Positions 1-55,635 of a DNA stretch of 64,000 bases are shown here, one piece after another. How positions within the stretch are numbered: position 1 is the first letter of the stretch; every line of letters begins with the position of its first letter. The stretch spans positions 36,676,892 through 36,740,891 of the forward strand of contig CM060109.1 in assembly GCA_030522415.1 (NCBI GenBank). The letters are read 5' to 3'. The position numbers and the translations under genes are program-made. The DNA comes from Channallabes apus. Taxonomy: Eukaryota; Chordata; Actinopteri; Siluriformes; Clariidae. The notes beneath the pieces are model-generated. The model had not been told where the DNA came from and made no database searches. It worked only from the letters and a program-made list of their open reading frames with translations.

Positions 1-196
1 TAGAAAATCTTTGGAGGGAGCTGAAACTCTGTGTTTCAGTTAACAATTACAGAGGTCAAACTGTTTCTGTAGTTCTTCACCAGGTTTGCACACACTACAG
101 GAGGGATTTTGGCCCACTCCTCCATAAAGATCCGAAGGTTTCGGGGCGGTTGCTGAGCAACACGGAGTTTCAGCTCATTCCAAAGATTTTCTATCA
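1..196 (-). pseudogene. inverted Tc1 transposase 3' fragments
   Basis: The minus strand from about 196 to 40 reads [30 protein letters not shown] and [10 protein letters not shown], the C-terminal end of a Tc1-family transposase. The first 33 bases read ENLWRELKLCV on the plus strand, an inverted second copy of the same stretch cut by the window edge. Too decayed to be functional. Confidence 0.75.
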
Positions 197-464
197 TTGC
201 CAACAAAGGGTATATAACAAAGTATTGAGATGACATTTTGTTACTTAGATTTTTGGAAATCTGGCCACACCCAGGCCTGATTACTACAAGATCTGTTGAA
301 TCACTTAAATAAAACCTAGTTGAACTACAGAGGTTCCTAGATGGATGAACGTAATTATCAGGTTTTAGTGACTTGTTAAACAACTAAAATGATTTAGTTT
401 TAAAATTATCTGAATGTTTAATATTTGAAACAACAAACAAAGAAACCATTTTAAAATAGTGAAA

Positions 465-470
465 TTTATT
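465..470 (-). promoter_or_regulatory. candidate polyadenylation signal of dock9
   Basis: TTTATT on the plus strand is AATAAA on the gene strand, about 850 nt after the stop codon. It is chosen by position and motif only. Confidence 0.45.
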
Positions 471-1319
471 TAAAACAAGCATTAGGGAACATCTGACATA
501 CAGTAGAACAGTGACTTTCTATTAAATAGAGATAAAAAAAAAATCCTCAGTGATTATAAAAAGCATCTGATAAACATTTAAAGCAACACAATGTGGTAAA
601 TGTCTCTGCTCCTTCACTGGCTCGTCTCCTCCCCTCTTTGGCAAGAAGGATCAACACCATGATTACAGTGTCTGAAACACAGCAAGAGCTCAGCTTGCTT
701 TATATTGCACTCTTTTAAGATACATTTCATGGCTTTGAAAATATCTCTATCTGAGATATTAAAGTGATTTGTGTCTGTTTTTTGTTCATGCTTAGGTTTG
801 CGGATTCCATCATGTTTTTTCCCCCTCATATAAAACAGAAAAGCAAAGCTAAATTAAAAATATAGAGGCCAAGCAGACTAGCAGATATCTGAAATTCTGT
901 ACAAATGGTATTACAGGGTTTTAAATTAGGAATGAAAATAAAAGTAAGAAATAAGAGTAAGAAATAAAATGTGTTAAAAAAAAAAACTTGGCAAAGGATG
1001 GGTATAAAACATGTAAGAAGTCTCCACAGGAAACAGTAACTCAGATTCCCAATCAGAATGGGATAGAAACTAAAAAAAAAAATAATAATAATAATAATAT
1101 CTATGTTTACCCAAACCCAGCTAACAATGCCATACTGCCACTCTATCCTCTATTCCAGGGTCATTAATGGAGCAGCAATTCCCTGCTGGGTTTTGAAGAG
1201 AGAGTGATGGAGAGACAGATGGAGAAAAAGACAGCAGACCTAATTTTGCTGTTGTGTGTGAAGGCAGTCATGCACCAAATGTGAAAGATTGCAGGGCTAA
1301 GCTGAGTAGAGGGCGAAGT
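465..1319 (-). other. dock9: dock9 3' UTR (approximate)
   Basis: Non-coding sequence follows the stop codon at 1320-1322. Read on the minus strand, the only AATAAA I found before the Tc1 debris at the window edge is at 465-470, so the transcript probably ends near 440-455. The interval holds GA-rich tracts and an (AAT)n run near 1080-1099 and no other gene. Confidence 0.55.
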
Positions 1320-43559
<42,240 letters not shown>

Positions 43560-44310
43560 CTGTAAACACAGAATCACAGTCATTATTTGTACCGAGACAA
43601 GCTCAGTATAGCACACATAACGAAAGTCTGTACTCATTAATATAAAAACGTAATCTATGAGTGCAGGCCAAGGTTCCATGATATCATCAAACAACATGGC
43701 TCACTTGCATTTCACATCTGGTCAAATATTTACGGCACACTTTTTAAAAACACAAACTATTTCCCAATCTCTGCCTAGAAACAACATAATTTAAGAGAGC
43801 TCATGTGTATTACAAGTGAGAGTAATAATAGGAAGGATATGGAAAGAACCGAAACAATGAAAACCTGCTTTTTTCTAAGAAAACATACACCAGATGGAAG
43901 AGAAAAGGGTAGAGCACGTTAACTGATCTGGACTTTTTGGGTGTGACAAGGCTGAACTATTTGTACGCATGTGTGTGTAGTTTTCCTCCCAGTGTTCAAG
44001 CAATCTCACATTCTCATCCTGAACCCTTTGCAGAAAACATAAAAACATAAAATGTAGGTGAATTTATTTCTTTCATTAAACACTCATGGCTATTTTAGTG
44101 TCAAGATATACAGCACCGTTAGCTGGTTACGACTACAGTATCAGGAGAGGAACTGGTTATCCAGGCCTGTGCGTAAACACAACTCTACACCATCTTTATC
44201 AGTCTGATGGGGAACCGAACTTTAAAAACCATAGCAGTGATGGCCACGAGCATGTGTGAACGTCATGAAATCTTAGCCTCAGCTGGTCTAGACGTTTAAT
44301 CCACAAGATT

Positions 44311-44400
44311 GTGGTCCACTACTCTTTTATGAGGGCTTTACTGAAAGACAAAGCACACAGGGGGACCATCAACTCAGACAAAGGCGCAATCCAGAATTGG
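44311..44400 (+). pseudogene. possible transposase HTH scrap
   Basis: DKAHRGTINSDKGAIQNWVR followed by RFE resembles the DNA-binding region of Tc1/mariner-like transposases. Only this short stretch is readable. Confidence 0.3.
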
Positions 44401-47259
44401 GTTCGACGATTTGAGATTTTGAGGAAGAACGTCCTGTCTCGGTTAATAAAAATATGTTACTCTTTATGCAGGTGGATCTGTCGGAGCTCTCTTTCACTCA
44501 AACGCACAAAAACTGTTCCGTCTTGAATGGGCATTTCCTGTCATACAGGTGTTTCATTGCCACACTAAATGACAAAAAACTTTAGACTGTATAAAGTGTC
44601 ATAAACACACACGTCGAATGCTTTCCTTTCATTCCTCTGTATTCTTAAACAATAAGTTACAGGTTGGACACAGCAAAGGTATCACCAGGAGATGACTGAA
44701 CAGGACAGGTACTGTATGAGGAGACTGAGATAAGGGCTGGTAATGATATGCTTTAATTAGAATGACGTGTGTGTGTGTGTGTGCAGGTGTGCGCTTGTGT
44801 GCAGGAAGTAAGTATGATTTCAGCGCTCTCTATTCAGCGAGATCGCAGATTGCTCCACATCTGGTGCTGATATTAGCTGGGTGATGTCAGAGGGATCACC
44901 ATGGAGATGGAATAGTTTTGCTAAGCATTGCTATCTGACCCACTATAGGATTAGGAGGACAAGCACACACCTTCAACTTCTGACATCAGAACTGAACCCT
45001 ATATCTACTATAGAGGAACATACAGTTGTATATTAAACATATGTATTTGCATGGGCAGGTACAGGGTTTTTTCACGTTTCTGATTCATTTCATCCAAGTA
45101 CATGAGTGCAGACATGTATACTCTCCATACAGTCTTGGACAGCACAAAGACAAGACACACACGCGCTGATGAGTCAGTGATAAAGAGCTTGCTGATAAAA
45201 CGGCATGCACGGCAGGTTTCTCACAGACGAAAGCATCAAACATCAGAGAGTGTGACTCAGACACCCAACTATTTGTACATTAAATGCATTTTGGGTTAAT
45301 CATAAGCTCACAGAAGCTTCATAGTCATAACACTAATGAGAATCATATGACAGCCAGGTGACAAAGCGGTAAGTCATAAAAGCGAGTAAGAGATAACATC
45401 ATGTACTACAGACCTGTATCAGACCACAAACACTTTTTTTCACATCTTATTCTTATTGTTAATTTGGCCGATTTAACATTTAGTTCTTTTTGGTAAAATC
45501 TGCAGTTAGATTTATGGTGACGTCTATTTCCGGTGGTTTTTTAGGTCAAACAGGTGTATTTTTATTTGAGAAAAATATAGAATAAGAAATTCATATCAAT
45601 ATAATATAATATTTAAGAAAATGAGTTTAACCACCTGCGCTCTGGAAATAAATAATTCTGTTGAGAGAAGTGGTGTTAATTTTCATCTTGCATAAAACTG
45701 AAAAAAGTTAAAAAAAATAATAAAAAGTTCTATCACACACATCATTCTTGTGCTTCTAATCAGGCAGCAACAAAGACGAGATGAAAATGCTCCTGGTTGA
45801 AGAGACTTGGTGGAAACCGTCATCAAATGGATTTCTCACCAGTAAGAACCTAAACCAGTTTAATAAGGACTCCTTTAGGTGAACCAGGGTTCTACTGTTT
45901 GGTGTACATCCGAGTAAGGGTGAAGAGTTCACTAAACTAGTCTAAACTAACAACAAGAAGAAAAGTTCCAAACCAAACCAATTAAAAGTGTCCTTCAAAT
46001 TATACACAATGAACACAAGCCTGCTCCACCTAAAAGTAACGATAAACACACACAACAAAATGGTCATTTAATCCTCAGCCCATTATCATTAAAGCTTTAT
46101 TTCCTGAACAACTTCTGTCCAAACTGAAAATGCACGCCAAGTCACAGAGTCACATGGGGTGAAGAATCCGCCGGATCTTTGTACACACAGGAACTTCGGG
46201 CCTTTATTTAGGTTTAAAGGCATCAGAGCAGCCACTAAGGTTTGGACAGATGTGTTCACAATGACATGAAATGCAGTTATTGTGGCTGAGCTCTCATTTA
46301 GTCAGGACTGTGGAATGCGTTCAGATCTCAGTGTGGTCCTGTCCGCTGGGTGTGTATGTGCTTTACTCCCACTGTTGGTTAAGGCTGTGATGATGCGTCC
46401 CATATGCTTGTAGCAGGGTCTCATTCATGCTGCTTCATACACTAAAGCTCATAGGAGAGCTGGAACCTGGGTTAGTCTGCGGATCCCTTGTGTAAATATT
46501 TGAAAGACAGAATAGCTGTGATTGACACCATTGACACACATATTACGGTAAGTGTTACAGTACATCTTAATGCTTTGACCGAATGCTTTGTCCCTGCACT
46601 GGAACTGTTTTCCATAAAAGTAAAGTGTTCATGGATTGTCCGTGTTTCGCTGCAATTCCAGGTAGCTGTGCTACGCTGGGAAAATTATGACAATCAACCA
46701 TATTCATCGCCGAGAACTCCAAAAAAAGGTTTCCTTCCGTTCTCAGAGTGAGCGCAGTACGGGGTGCTGAGTGGCTAAGTGTTGGGAAGCCCCAACTAAT
46801 GCTCCTGTAACAGCCCGTAACAGCTGGTGCGGTTAGGAGAGCAGATGTTTATTTATGGGGCGACACTTGTACCATTACAGCTCCGCATACTGAGACCAGA
46901 GGAATAAATAAGGCTGAAATAGTCACTCGAGTCTACGACTATCAGCACAAACACTGCAGCCTGTTAGTCCATTTTAAGAAAGTGAAATTTTTTTGCACTT
47001 CAGTTGTGTTCTCTAATTAAACACTAAATACTTTCTTATCCGCTTCTCTTCATTTCATTCATGTTCCTCCTTTAATCTCCTCTTTATTCCACTACGATCA
47101 TCTGCCTCATTTTGTTCAGTAGGAGATCCACCTCCACCTGAAGAAGCCATATAGTCCGACTTTTACATAAAGCTCTGACTTTTACAACTTCAAGCCTGCT
47201 ATTTCCACATCATCAAACTGGTGCACTTGTTGCAGTGTGTGTGTGTGTGTGGGTCTTAC

Positions 47260-47367
47260 CGCTGTCTGTGCTGAGTTGCCGCCCTGCTCTGGCTCGATAA
47301 CAGGCTGGGCTTTAAATTGCTGTGGAGATTCAATCACCATCTTTGGCCCTTTAACCCTGCCCTGCAT
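47260..47367 (-). CDS. dock9: candidate alternative first exon of dock9 (36 codons)
   Basis: ATG at 47365-47367 with A at -3, then MQGRVKGPKMVIESPQQFKA and QPVIEPEQGGNSAQTA, ending at a strong donor GCG|GTAAGA in phase 0. That phase joins cleanly to core exon 1 (LKPRLIEP). Upstream (higher coordinates) is a pyrimidine (CT)n/(CA)n tract at 47598-47645. I do not recognise the peptide from other species, so this is inferred from frame, donor and position. The full protein would be 2077 residues. Confidence 0.5.
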
Positions 47368-47596
47368 GCTTTCAGCTTCTCTAGCTCTCTCCCCAGTCTC
47401 AAAAAAAAAACCTTTAAAAAAAAATTCTCCAATCTTCTTTAGTTACAATCCAGGAGGATCACCGGACGTGGGTCTCTCCAGTGTAGACGGGTGACTGGAT
47501 GGAGCAGCCAGCATGTCCAGTAGAGTTCAGCCTTCAGCAGTGAAACTTAACAGAACTCTCTACTCCTCTGTAAATTCTACTCCTTTCTTTCACCAA

Positions 47597-47597
<1 letters not shown>

Positions 47598-47645
<48 letters not shown>
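47598..47645. repeat. (CT)n-(CA)n compound microsatellite
   Basis: About 17 CT units followed by about 7 CA units. It lies about 230 bp upstream of the candidate first exon at 47260-47367. Confidence 0.95.
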
Positions 47646-47646
<1 letters not shown>

Positions 47647-48572
47647 TGTACACCAAAGCTATTCTCTCTAACTCACTGTAGGCACTGACAGGGAGCTCCT
47701 CCTACACTCATCTGTGCGACTCTACACACACACACGCACATGCACGCACACACTCCTCCCTCAAGCCTAAGCTGAGCCTATGGAATTTACCTGCATACAA
47801 ATGGATCACGTCCCACCACATACAGTACATACCAAACCCGCACTCCACTGCACACAGATTTGTACACAGTATAGGACAAGCTTGTGTACCTCTCTGGACA
47901 GGTGTGTGTAAACCTTGTAGTTCAATTTAGTTAAAAATAAATAAAAACTTGAGGATGTTCACAAGTTTAAACTATAAATAAAGTGTTGCATATGCAGTCA
48001 TTATTGTAAGTGGAGGGTTTATACATGGGGTAGATTTATACATATTACATATTACAAATTTTATAAGTCATTCTCCCAGTAGAACAGACAGATGTTGAAG
48101 AGATCAATACTGAACAGCTAAAAACGGACAAGCAGAAACAAAACAAAAAACAACAACACCACACTGGGTAATATGTAATACTTCAAATATACAGTCAACC
48201 CCGCAGCACAAAGTAAAGGGCGTGTATCAAATACTGTATTTGTTATCTGTTCCAGATGTGAATGTTTAAGTGCTGAAATCACAACAAGGTTATTGTTACA
48301 CCGCAGCACAGAGAGTCAGGGAGAAGTGATGGCAATACAACACTACAATATCATCAAGTCTTTATATAGCAGGTTAAGCTTTGATACAGTTTAAACAGTG
48401 AGCAGAAGAACACGGTCTAAAGCCAACATTCATAATCAGCTGTGGTTTAAACTTACTGTGAAAATTTCATTTGCTCTTCAATTTTATGAGAAAAGTAAAA
48501 CACTGTAAAAAAACCTAAACTTTTTGCTACATATTTGTTTATTGATCTATCCGGTTGTGCCCAGGATTGCAT

Positions 48573-48577
<5 letters not shown>

Positions 48578-48656
<79 letters not shown>

Positions 48657-48675
48657 TGTATATATATGCGCGCGT

Positions 48676-48710
<35 letters not shown>
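48578..48710. repeat. (AT)n-(GT)n-(GA)n compound microsatellite
   Basis: About 38 AT units (48578-48654), a short mixed stretch, then about 14 GT units (48671-48700) and GA units to 48710. The longest AT run in the window. Open frames through it are artefacts. Confidence 0.95.
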
Positions 48711-48711
<1 letters not shown>

Positions 48712-49349
48712 TATCTCAAACACCTGCATTTATCTTATCAGAGTGGAAAACCATGTGGGGCAACAAAGGGGCATGTTTTTCCTTTTCGTATTGTTTATCA
48801 CCTGCTCCCTAAAAACCTCCTTCATGAGTACATTTCTCTCCTCTCTGTGGAAACACCGCATCATCCTTCCGCTGCATCACACGTACGCTTCCTTCCTTCT
48901 TGTAACCCTGGGGGCTTGTGCACAATTTCATTATATGTGACTGTGGATCGTCTAAAAGGTCAAACTGCCTTCTAGTCCGTCTCTTCCTGAGGGTACAAGT
49001 ATCTGCTCTCTGGATCAGAGCAAGCATGTGATATCACTCACAGCTTCCTATCGTGAACAGACAGTTTTACAAGCAGAGACTGATGTAATAGCCATCAGCT
49101 CCATAGGGTGTCATCTGGAATGCGCGCACACACATGCACACGCACACACACACCCCAAAAGTATTAGAAGTATTGTTAACACTGGACATCCCTAAGAGCC
49201 TATTCTATGAGGTTATTAAAAAAAGTAAAATAAAAGTATCCATACTCCGGTTATATTAAAACTTCTGTTGGCTACATTGTCTTATTCATGCTTTTCCCAG
49301 TCACTGCTGTGCAGGTGTGAACGTGTTACTTCAGTTCTTGCAGGCAAAA

Positions 49350-49750
49350 ATGGATGCCCCGCTTGTGATTTGGCTGAAAGAAGAGCAGCGTTTTTTTTGG
49401 TGGTGAACCTGGTGCAGAAACAAACAGAAGCGTGTGGATATCCGTATAAGAGATTTTGGACCGACACTATAGGGAAAGTGAAAGTTTCTTAAAGTGAATC
49501 AGTACTGGTGACGAGACACGTCTACACACTGCCGCAAAGACTTTGTGTTAAAGCATCCTCCCTATAGTCCTGATCTTGCTTCGTCAGACGTTCATTTCTT
49601 TGGTCCGCTAAAAGCAACACTACGAGGATGAAGATTCACTCCTGATGAAGAAGTGAAGACAGCGGTGCATTCACGGCTTGCATTTTTAAACGATTTAGTA
49701 CGAAACTTGTTGACAGACGGACAAAATACATTGAAGAGCGATAAGACTAT
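49350..49750 (+). pseudogene. mariner-like transposase, internally deleted
   Basis: Starts MDAPLVIWLKEEQR, a mariner N terminus. Most of the middle is gone. The C-terminal part reads KHPPYSPDLASSDVHFFGPL, then RFTPDEEVKTAVHSRL, with the third catalytic Asp (in SSD) kept and a stop where Gly-Arg is expected. A poly(A) run follows at about 49754-49782. Confidence 0.7.
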
Positions 49751-49753
49751 GTC

Positions 49754-49784
<31 letters not shown>

Positions 49785-52463
49785 TATTCATCTCCTTTAA
49801 AAGTTAATTAAAATACATTATACAGCCAGAGTGCGGATCATTTTTGGCCCAAAACAGATGTTATTTTTCACATCAGATCCGAGAGATATTCGAATGTGAT
49901 CTCAAAGCAGACACTGATCTGATGCACGGCTATAGAACTGTAATGAAAACACTCAGATCACGTATTAAACACTTAGAATTCACATTAATCCAGGCACAAT
50001 AACATTTCTTGGCATTCCAGTCAGAGCTAGAATGACGGCTAAATCTCTTTATCTCGGCCTGTGTTCATCTTCACTCTGCATCAGGAACAGCTGAAGAGTT
50101 ACCAAGAGTTATCAACCTTCAGAGAAAATCACCTACGTGATCAAGTTTGTACCACATCAAAAAATAAAATACGTCATCTTTTTATGACACGTGGATCACA
50201 CGTGACGTTGCCGTTTTTGACAGTGGGGATTTGATAACCCGTTATCAAATTATTAAAGATAAAAAGGTGTTCAGGCCCAAAATGATTAGATCTGAGCAGA
50301 AAATCAGAAGTGAGTAATAATGCCTGTTGGCAAAGTGGGGAGGAAGCCAGAGCTACATCTCTGTTGTCAGTCCATCTGGAAAACTCCCTTCTACTTCATC
50401 CAAGAAGAAAAAAGGCCATGCCATGAGATCCTTAATCTTCATCTAAAAACCGTATGTTAGTGTAAACTGTATGTAACATGAGCGCTCGATATCCTGAAAG
50501 AGCCCCAGACATGTACAATATGTTTGTGTGTGTCTTCCTACTCCATGAGCCAGGCCTTGTGCTGATCTAAATCATTATACGCTTGGATTAAAAAAAAAAA
50601 AAAAGCCAAAGGCAAACTGCAGTTAAATTCCTCTTCACTTAGGGAAATGAACAAACAATCAATCAAATCACAAGAAAGAAAAGAACGGAGGCTCGCAAAT
50701 AAACTACAGCAGGGTTTTCACGTCTGATCACGGTAAAAGATTGCAATTAAGATTGCATGCATGAAAAGAGTTTGCAGATGTTGCATTAGGAGCACTTCTA
50801 GGGAAAAAAACAGCACAGATGTTGACATTTAACCTTAGTCGCTTTCATTCAATTTTCTGTCAATTCATCATCATCATCATCATCATCAGTACGTCTCTTG
50901 ACCCTGCTACAACATGGTGTGGTAAAACACAGAAATCAGCACAGCACTAACATGCAGCAGACCTGAGGTTTTCACCTTGTACCTCTTTAAATGGTGTAGT
51001 ATAAAAGATCAAACACTGCCCCCGTGTGCAAGTTACCTGACACATTCAGCGCTCACCTGCCTGTACAGAGACGACAGTGATGAGTTTACCAAGTATAGAC
51101 AGGGAACCCAGAATAAAGCTTTTACTCCACGTAGGTGAAGGAGTGCGAGCGTGCGTCAAAGGCTTTTTTCAGAGAAAATCGTTTATGTTTGGATACATGT
51201 TGCTTCGACACTTTACTTGAAATTTTGTATGTAAGGAAATGCGTACTGTATGTAACACGATTTACTTTTTAGTTCATGTGTGTGCAAACAAACAGCTTCG
51301 CTTTATGTCTACACTAGATCACCCTGAGACATTTGCTTTTTACACTACTTTATAACGTTGTTTACTTTCTACTGTATTGTCTACCTATTTTATCTCCTCA
51401 CTGGTGCAATTAAACAACTTCCGTTAGACTTATCAAGTTTCGAGAGCACATTCACATTATGTCGCAATCGCGCACACGCACACACAGTGGATGGAGATAA
51501 TGGTGAAAGAAGCTGCAGTACTGCTTTAAATACTTCAAAGGCTAAAACCCAGGAAGAGCTAAAAATCTCTCCATTTACCGCTACCTCTAAGTGACGGAAC
51601 AGATTTACCAGAGAGAATCGGCTAAAGGATACTAAAAGCTCTACCCTGTGCGCTGCAATCATAACCCCTCACCCCTTCCCCTCACTCCCGCTGTCCCGGT
51701 AAAACCAGAAAGTTCACAAGAGGAAGGAAAAGGCTGTGCTGCACTAATCACTGCGCGGAGTACAATAACATGAAAGAGCATGACTTTCTACTAAACACAC
51801 TTACTCCCAAACACACACACCATACATTTGTAGCATTTGCATGTTACAGGACCAGATAAAGTCCGTTTAAATGTTTTCTACCCGTGAACATCTATCGATT
51901 CACTGAAGCATTAGTGTTGTCTGCGCACTAAGATACTAAGATACCTGTTTAACAGCGCTCACTCATACATGGCAGGTTTCAGACACGATGATGCTGAAAA
52001 TGCAGAGAAGATCCATAACATACAGTATGGCATTACGGGTATCAGCATACTGTTTCTTTATTAATAAAAAGGTTATCTCTGAAGAGGAGGAAGAGGAGGG
52101 AACTGCTCCTCCTCCATGATCTCCTGATCTATTCCTGGAAGCACACACACACACACACACTTTCACATAGAAATTCGTCAAACATGCACAAGCCACATTT
52201 TTCACCTGCATGTATCTTATACAGTAGGTCATTTCCTTGTTAAACCATGACACACTTTCAAAACAGAAAACGCAACAAGATTTATAACCTTAAATAAAGC
52301 AGATGATATTCAGGGTTGACGAATTGTACTAACCATGACTAAGCACTCTCGTAATTCATAAATATCTCCCAAGCTCTTTAATGCAATACTGCCTACAATG
52401 AACCCAAAGTGCAACAGACGAGACTTATCTTAAAACATATGCATGAGCACTCCTGTCGCACAC

Positions 52464-52637
52464 CTTCGAAGTGGTCCTGACGAGCCATACTCGAGACTCT
52501 CTGTAGGTGGAACAGACTGCTTCCATCTCCGCCGGTCCATGCTGCTCGGCGCCACTGGTGCTCTTCCAGTTCCCACAATTCCTTTCGAATGCGGAGCGCA
52601 GCCCCTCGAACAGAATCACACTGGTGGTGCAGCCCAT
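52464..52637 (-). CDS. dock9: candidate alternative first exon of dock9 (58 codons, Met-Gly-Cys start)
   Basis: ATG at 52635-52637 with G at -3 and +4, then MGCTTSVILFEGLRSAFERN and a tail ending VRTTSK at donor AAG|GTGTGC, phase 0, compatible with core exon 1. The Met-Gly-Cys start would suit N-myristoylation plus palmitoylation. The surroundings have more CpG than neighbouring intron. It could instead be a chance frame or the first exon of another transcript. Confidence 0.4.
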
Positions 52638-53067
52638 GACTCGAGCTGTGACTGTGCATCACTCCGAAGCATCAGTGACACACTTTCTCTCTCTGGCTCC
52701 ACAGAGAAGAGCAGCGTCGAGCCGCGTGCACTCTGGATATCTTAGTGCACTCAGACAGCGGTGAGTGCTGCTACACATCACTCATACACTCACAGCATGG
52801 GGAGGGGGGGTGAGAATCTATGTGTACAAACATGTACAGTGTGTATGTGTGTGTGGCTGAGAGTGGGAGAGAGAAGAGAAAAAAAGATCGTAATGCTGTG
52901 TAACAGAGAGTATGAATTTAGCTAATTTCGGACGGAGACTGTGAGCCAGTATGTGCTTGTGGATAGAAGAAGGACGCTGTCATCACACAGGAGACAGCAG
53001 GGACGGGACTCACCAGTCATCACCCGATATGATATAACGCGATATCAGAGTATTGAGATGATTAGAT

Positions 53068-53230
53068 TAATACAGTGAAACCTCGGATTACGAATAACGC
53101 GGTTTACAAGTGTTCCGCAAGACGAGCAAATATTTTTTCTAAATTTTGACTTGGAAAACGAACAAGTCTTGGTTCACGAGTACCGAGTATCATTTATCAC
53201 GAATGTGCTTCTTGTTTTGATGCCGAGCGT
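53068..53230 (+). repeat. pogo/Tigger-like transposon end
   Basis: CAGTGAAACCTCGGATTACG, then GGTTTACAAGTGTTCCGCAA, resembles the terminal region of Tigger (pogo superfamily) elements. No transposase was recognised beyond it. Confidence 0.55.
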
Positions 53231-54185
53231 CACGTCATCACAACTGAGTGAACGGTTTTTTTCGCTCTTGCGCTGCGGAATTGTGGGTAATCGTCTCCCC
53301 TGCTGGGTCTTAGTGCTCATCTCTTACTGGTATAATCAACATCTGTGCACGAGTATACTGTTTACTATAACACTATGACCACGTGTGTGAATAAAACATT
53401 TTGTTTTGTGTCTGCATGCGTATGTGTACAGCGCACGTGATGAATAAAGCAAAAGCAAGTCTCATTAGAGAGGTTAAAGATCCATTTTCTCTCTGTATCA
53501 GCCTGTGTGTCTGTGCGTGCGAATCATTGGACACGGTGGTCCCACACACACGCACGCACACGCACCACTTATTTGCTCACAGAGTTTGAAGATAAATGCT
53601 GCTTGGAAACTTTTTAATGTGCACAAGTTTTAATAATGTAACGCCATAAAAATGCGGTTGTATTGCACCGCCCAGAGGCTCGTGCACTGAGAATGCACAA
53701 ATTCGGTTATGTCCAATGGTCATGGCAGAAAAACAGCCAATTCCAGTTACTGGCTGATTGACCAGTGCATCTCAATTACAAAATGTAATAAATCAATCAT
53801 TTAAAAATCAATGCAGTGTGGCAATACATGATTCAGCACAAAAAAATATTTTCTTTCCCCCCCCATCTTTAGGAGATATGTAAATATTTTATGCATTTTT
53901 TTTTTACTCTGGAGCCACTAAAACATTCAACTTCATTCCACTTAACAAGCGCAACAAACTGATTCATTCGTTGCTAAGCACTTTTTTGACTCTGAAAGTG
54001 AAAAAGGTATTTGTGGGACTTACAGTATTGTCCATTGTGTCTAAAGTGGTGTGTGCAGTCCACTTACTGTTATCACGTGTTTACAAGGTGCACCCTGTTA
54101 CACCATGAGCCTTTAATGTGCGGCTTTCAAACAAAGAGGGAAAATACATGTCAAACAGAAGATTAGCCTCCGAGTAGGCTTCTCC

Positions 54186-54191
<6 letters not shown>

Positions 54192-54224
<33 letters not shown>
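54192..54224. repeat. (CA)n microsatellite
   Basis: About 16 CA units in the 5' intron of dock9, some 300 bp left of the LINE fragment. Confidence 0.95.
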
Positions 54225-54226
<2 letters not shown>

Positions 54227-54529
54227 TACTTATTATCAGTGCTATGCTTATACTTAGCCCTACCTTTAATCACAGTAACCAAAGGAAACCTAGGGTATGT
54301 AGGTAGCTAGTTAGATATGTACATACGTATGTCCTCTATCTATTAATTTATTAATTATCAAGAGGAGTTACCCACATTGGGACGAGCCCCACAAATTCAC
54401 TGGTTGATATTCCTATCTTATCCAAGCCAAGATATAAACACAGACACACACACAGTTGCTATTGTAAGAAGTAACAACGGTGACTGTGAAAGTGAATTAT
54501 GAATATTATGAATTTACTCAGAGCCCCGC

Positions 54530-55635
54530 CCCCACCTCGGCTACTCAGACCACATCTCTGTTATGCTAATTCCAGCATACAGACCACTCGTAAGGCGTTC
54601 AAGACCGGTTCTGAAGCAGGTGAAAACCTGGCCACCAGGAGCCATCTCTGCTCATCAACAAGTGCACCGATGACGTCACTGTCTCCAAGAACATCATTTC
54701 ACGACCCAACCAGAAACCGTGGATTACTGCGGAAGTGCGTGCACTTCTGAAGACCCGAGACTCTGCCTTCAAAGCGGGAGACAAGGTGGCGCTTAGAGGA
54801 GCAAGGGCTGAACTTTCTCGGACCATCGGAGAGGCGAAGCGCACACACGCCCAGAGAATCCACAATCACTTTGCGACACACGGCGCATGCGGCAGGGCTT
54901 ACAAGCCATCACAAACTACAGGACGACATCACCTGCCTGTGACGGTGACGGCTCCCTCCCAGATGCACTGAACAACTCATACGCTCGGTTCGACAGGCAG
55001 AACGACGTGGGGGTCAAGGAAGTCCACCCCTTCTCCGAACGACCAGGTGCAGTGTCTCACTACAGCTGAGGTGAGGAAAACTCTACGCAGAGTCAACCCA
55101 CGTAAAGCTGCTGGACCAGACAACATCCCAGGCAGAGTGCTCAGAGAATGTGTTGAACAGCTGGCAGATGTTCTCACCGACATCTTCAACATCTCTCTGA
55201 GCAGCACCGTCGTTCCCACGTGCTTCAAGGCCACCACCATCGTCCCCGTGCCCCACCGTCCATCGTCCTGTTGCACTTACACCCACCATCATGAAGTGCT
55301 TCGAGCGGCTCGTCATGAGACACATCAAGACCCTGCTGCTCCCCTCACTGGACCCACTGCAATTTGGTCCTAACCGCTCAACGTACGACACCATCTCCAC
55401 TACACTCCATCTTGCCCTCACACACTTGGACAAGAAGGACACATACGTTCGAATGCTGTACATAGATTTCAGCTCAGCATTCAACACCATCATCCCCCAA
55501 CAACTGATCGGAAAGCTGAGCCTGTTGGGCCTGAACACCTCCCTCTGCAACTGGATCCTGGACTTTCTGACCGGAAGGCCTCAGTCAGTACGGATCGGGA
55601 TCTGCACCTCCAGCACCACCACACTGAGCACTGGG
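54530..55635 (+). pseudogene. LINE (CR1/Rex1/L2-like) endonuclease-RT fragment
   Basis: Frames shift several times, but order is preserved: [13 protein letters not shown] (end of the endonuclease), [38 protein letters not shown] (first RT block), [41 protein letters not shown] and [15 protein letters not shown] (RT motif A, with its Asp), then [19 protein letters not shown] and STGA, where it stops. The RT motif with the paired Asp (xxDD) is missing because the copy is cut at 55635 by a SINE. Plus strand, antisense to dock9. Clade by resemblance only. Confidence 0.8.

Noticed and set aside
48524..48975. Long open frames of about 140 codons through 48.5-48.9 kb
   Set aside because: They run through (AT)n and (GT)n microsatellites, giving Tyr-Ile and Val-Cys repeats, with no domain similarity.
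52393..52764. Overlapping plus- and minus-strand frames at 52.4-52.8 kb
   Set aside because: Only the frame starting Met-Gly-Cys has a start context and an in-phase donor. The others are shadows of a GC-richer patch.
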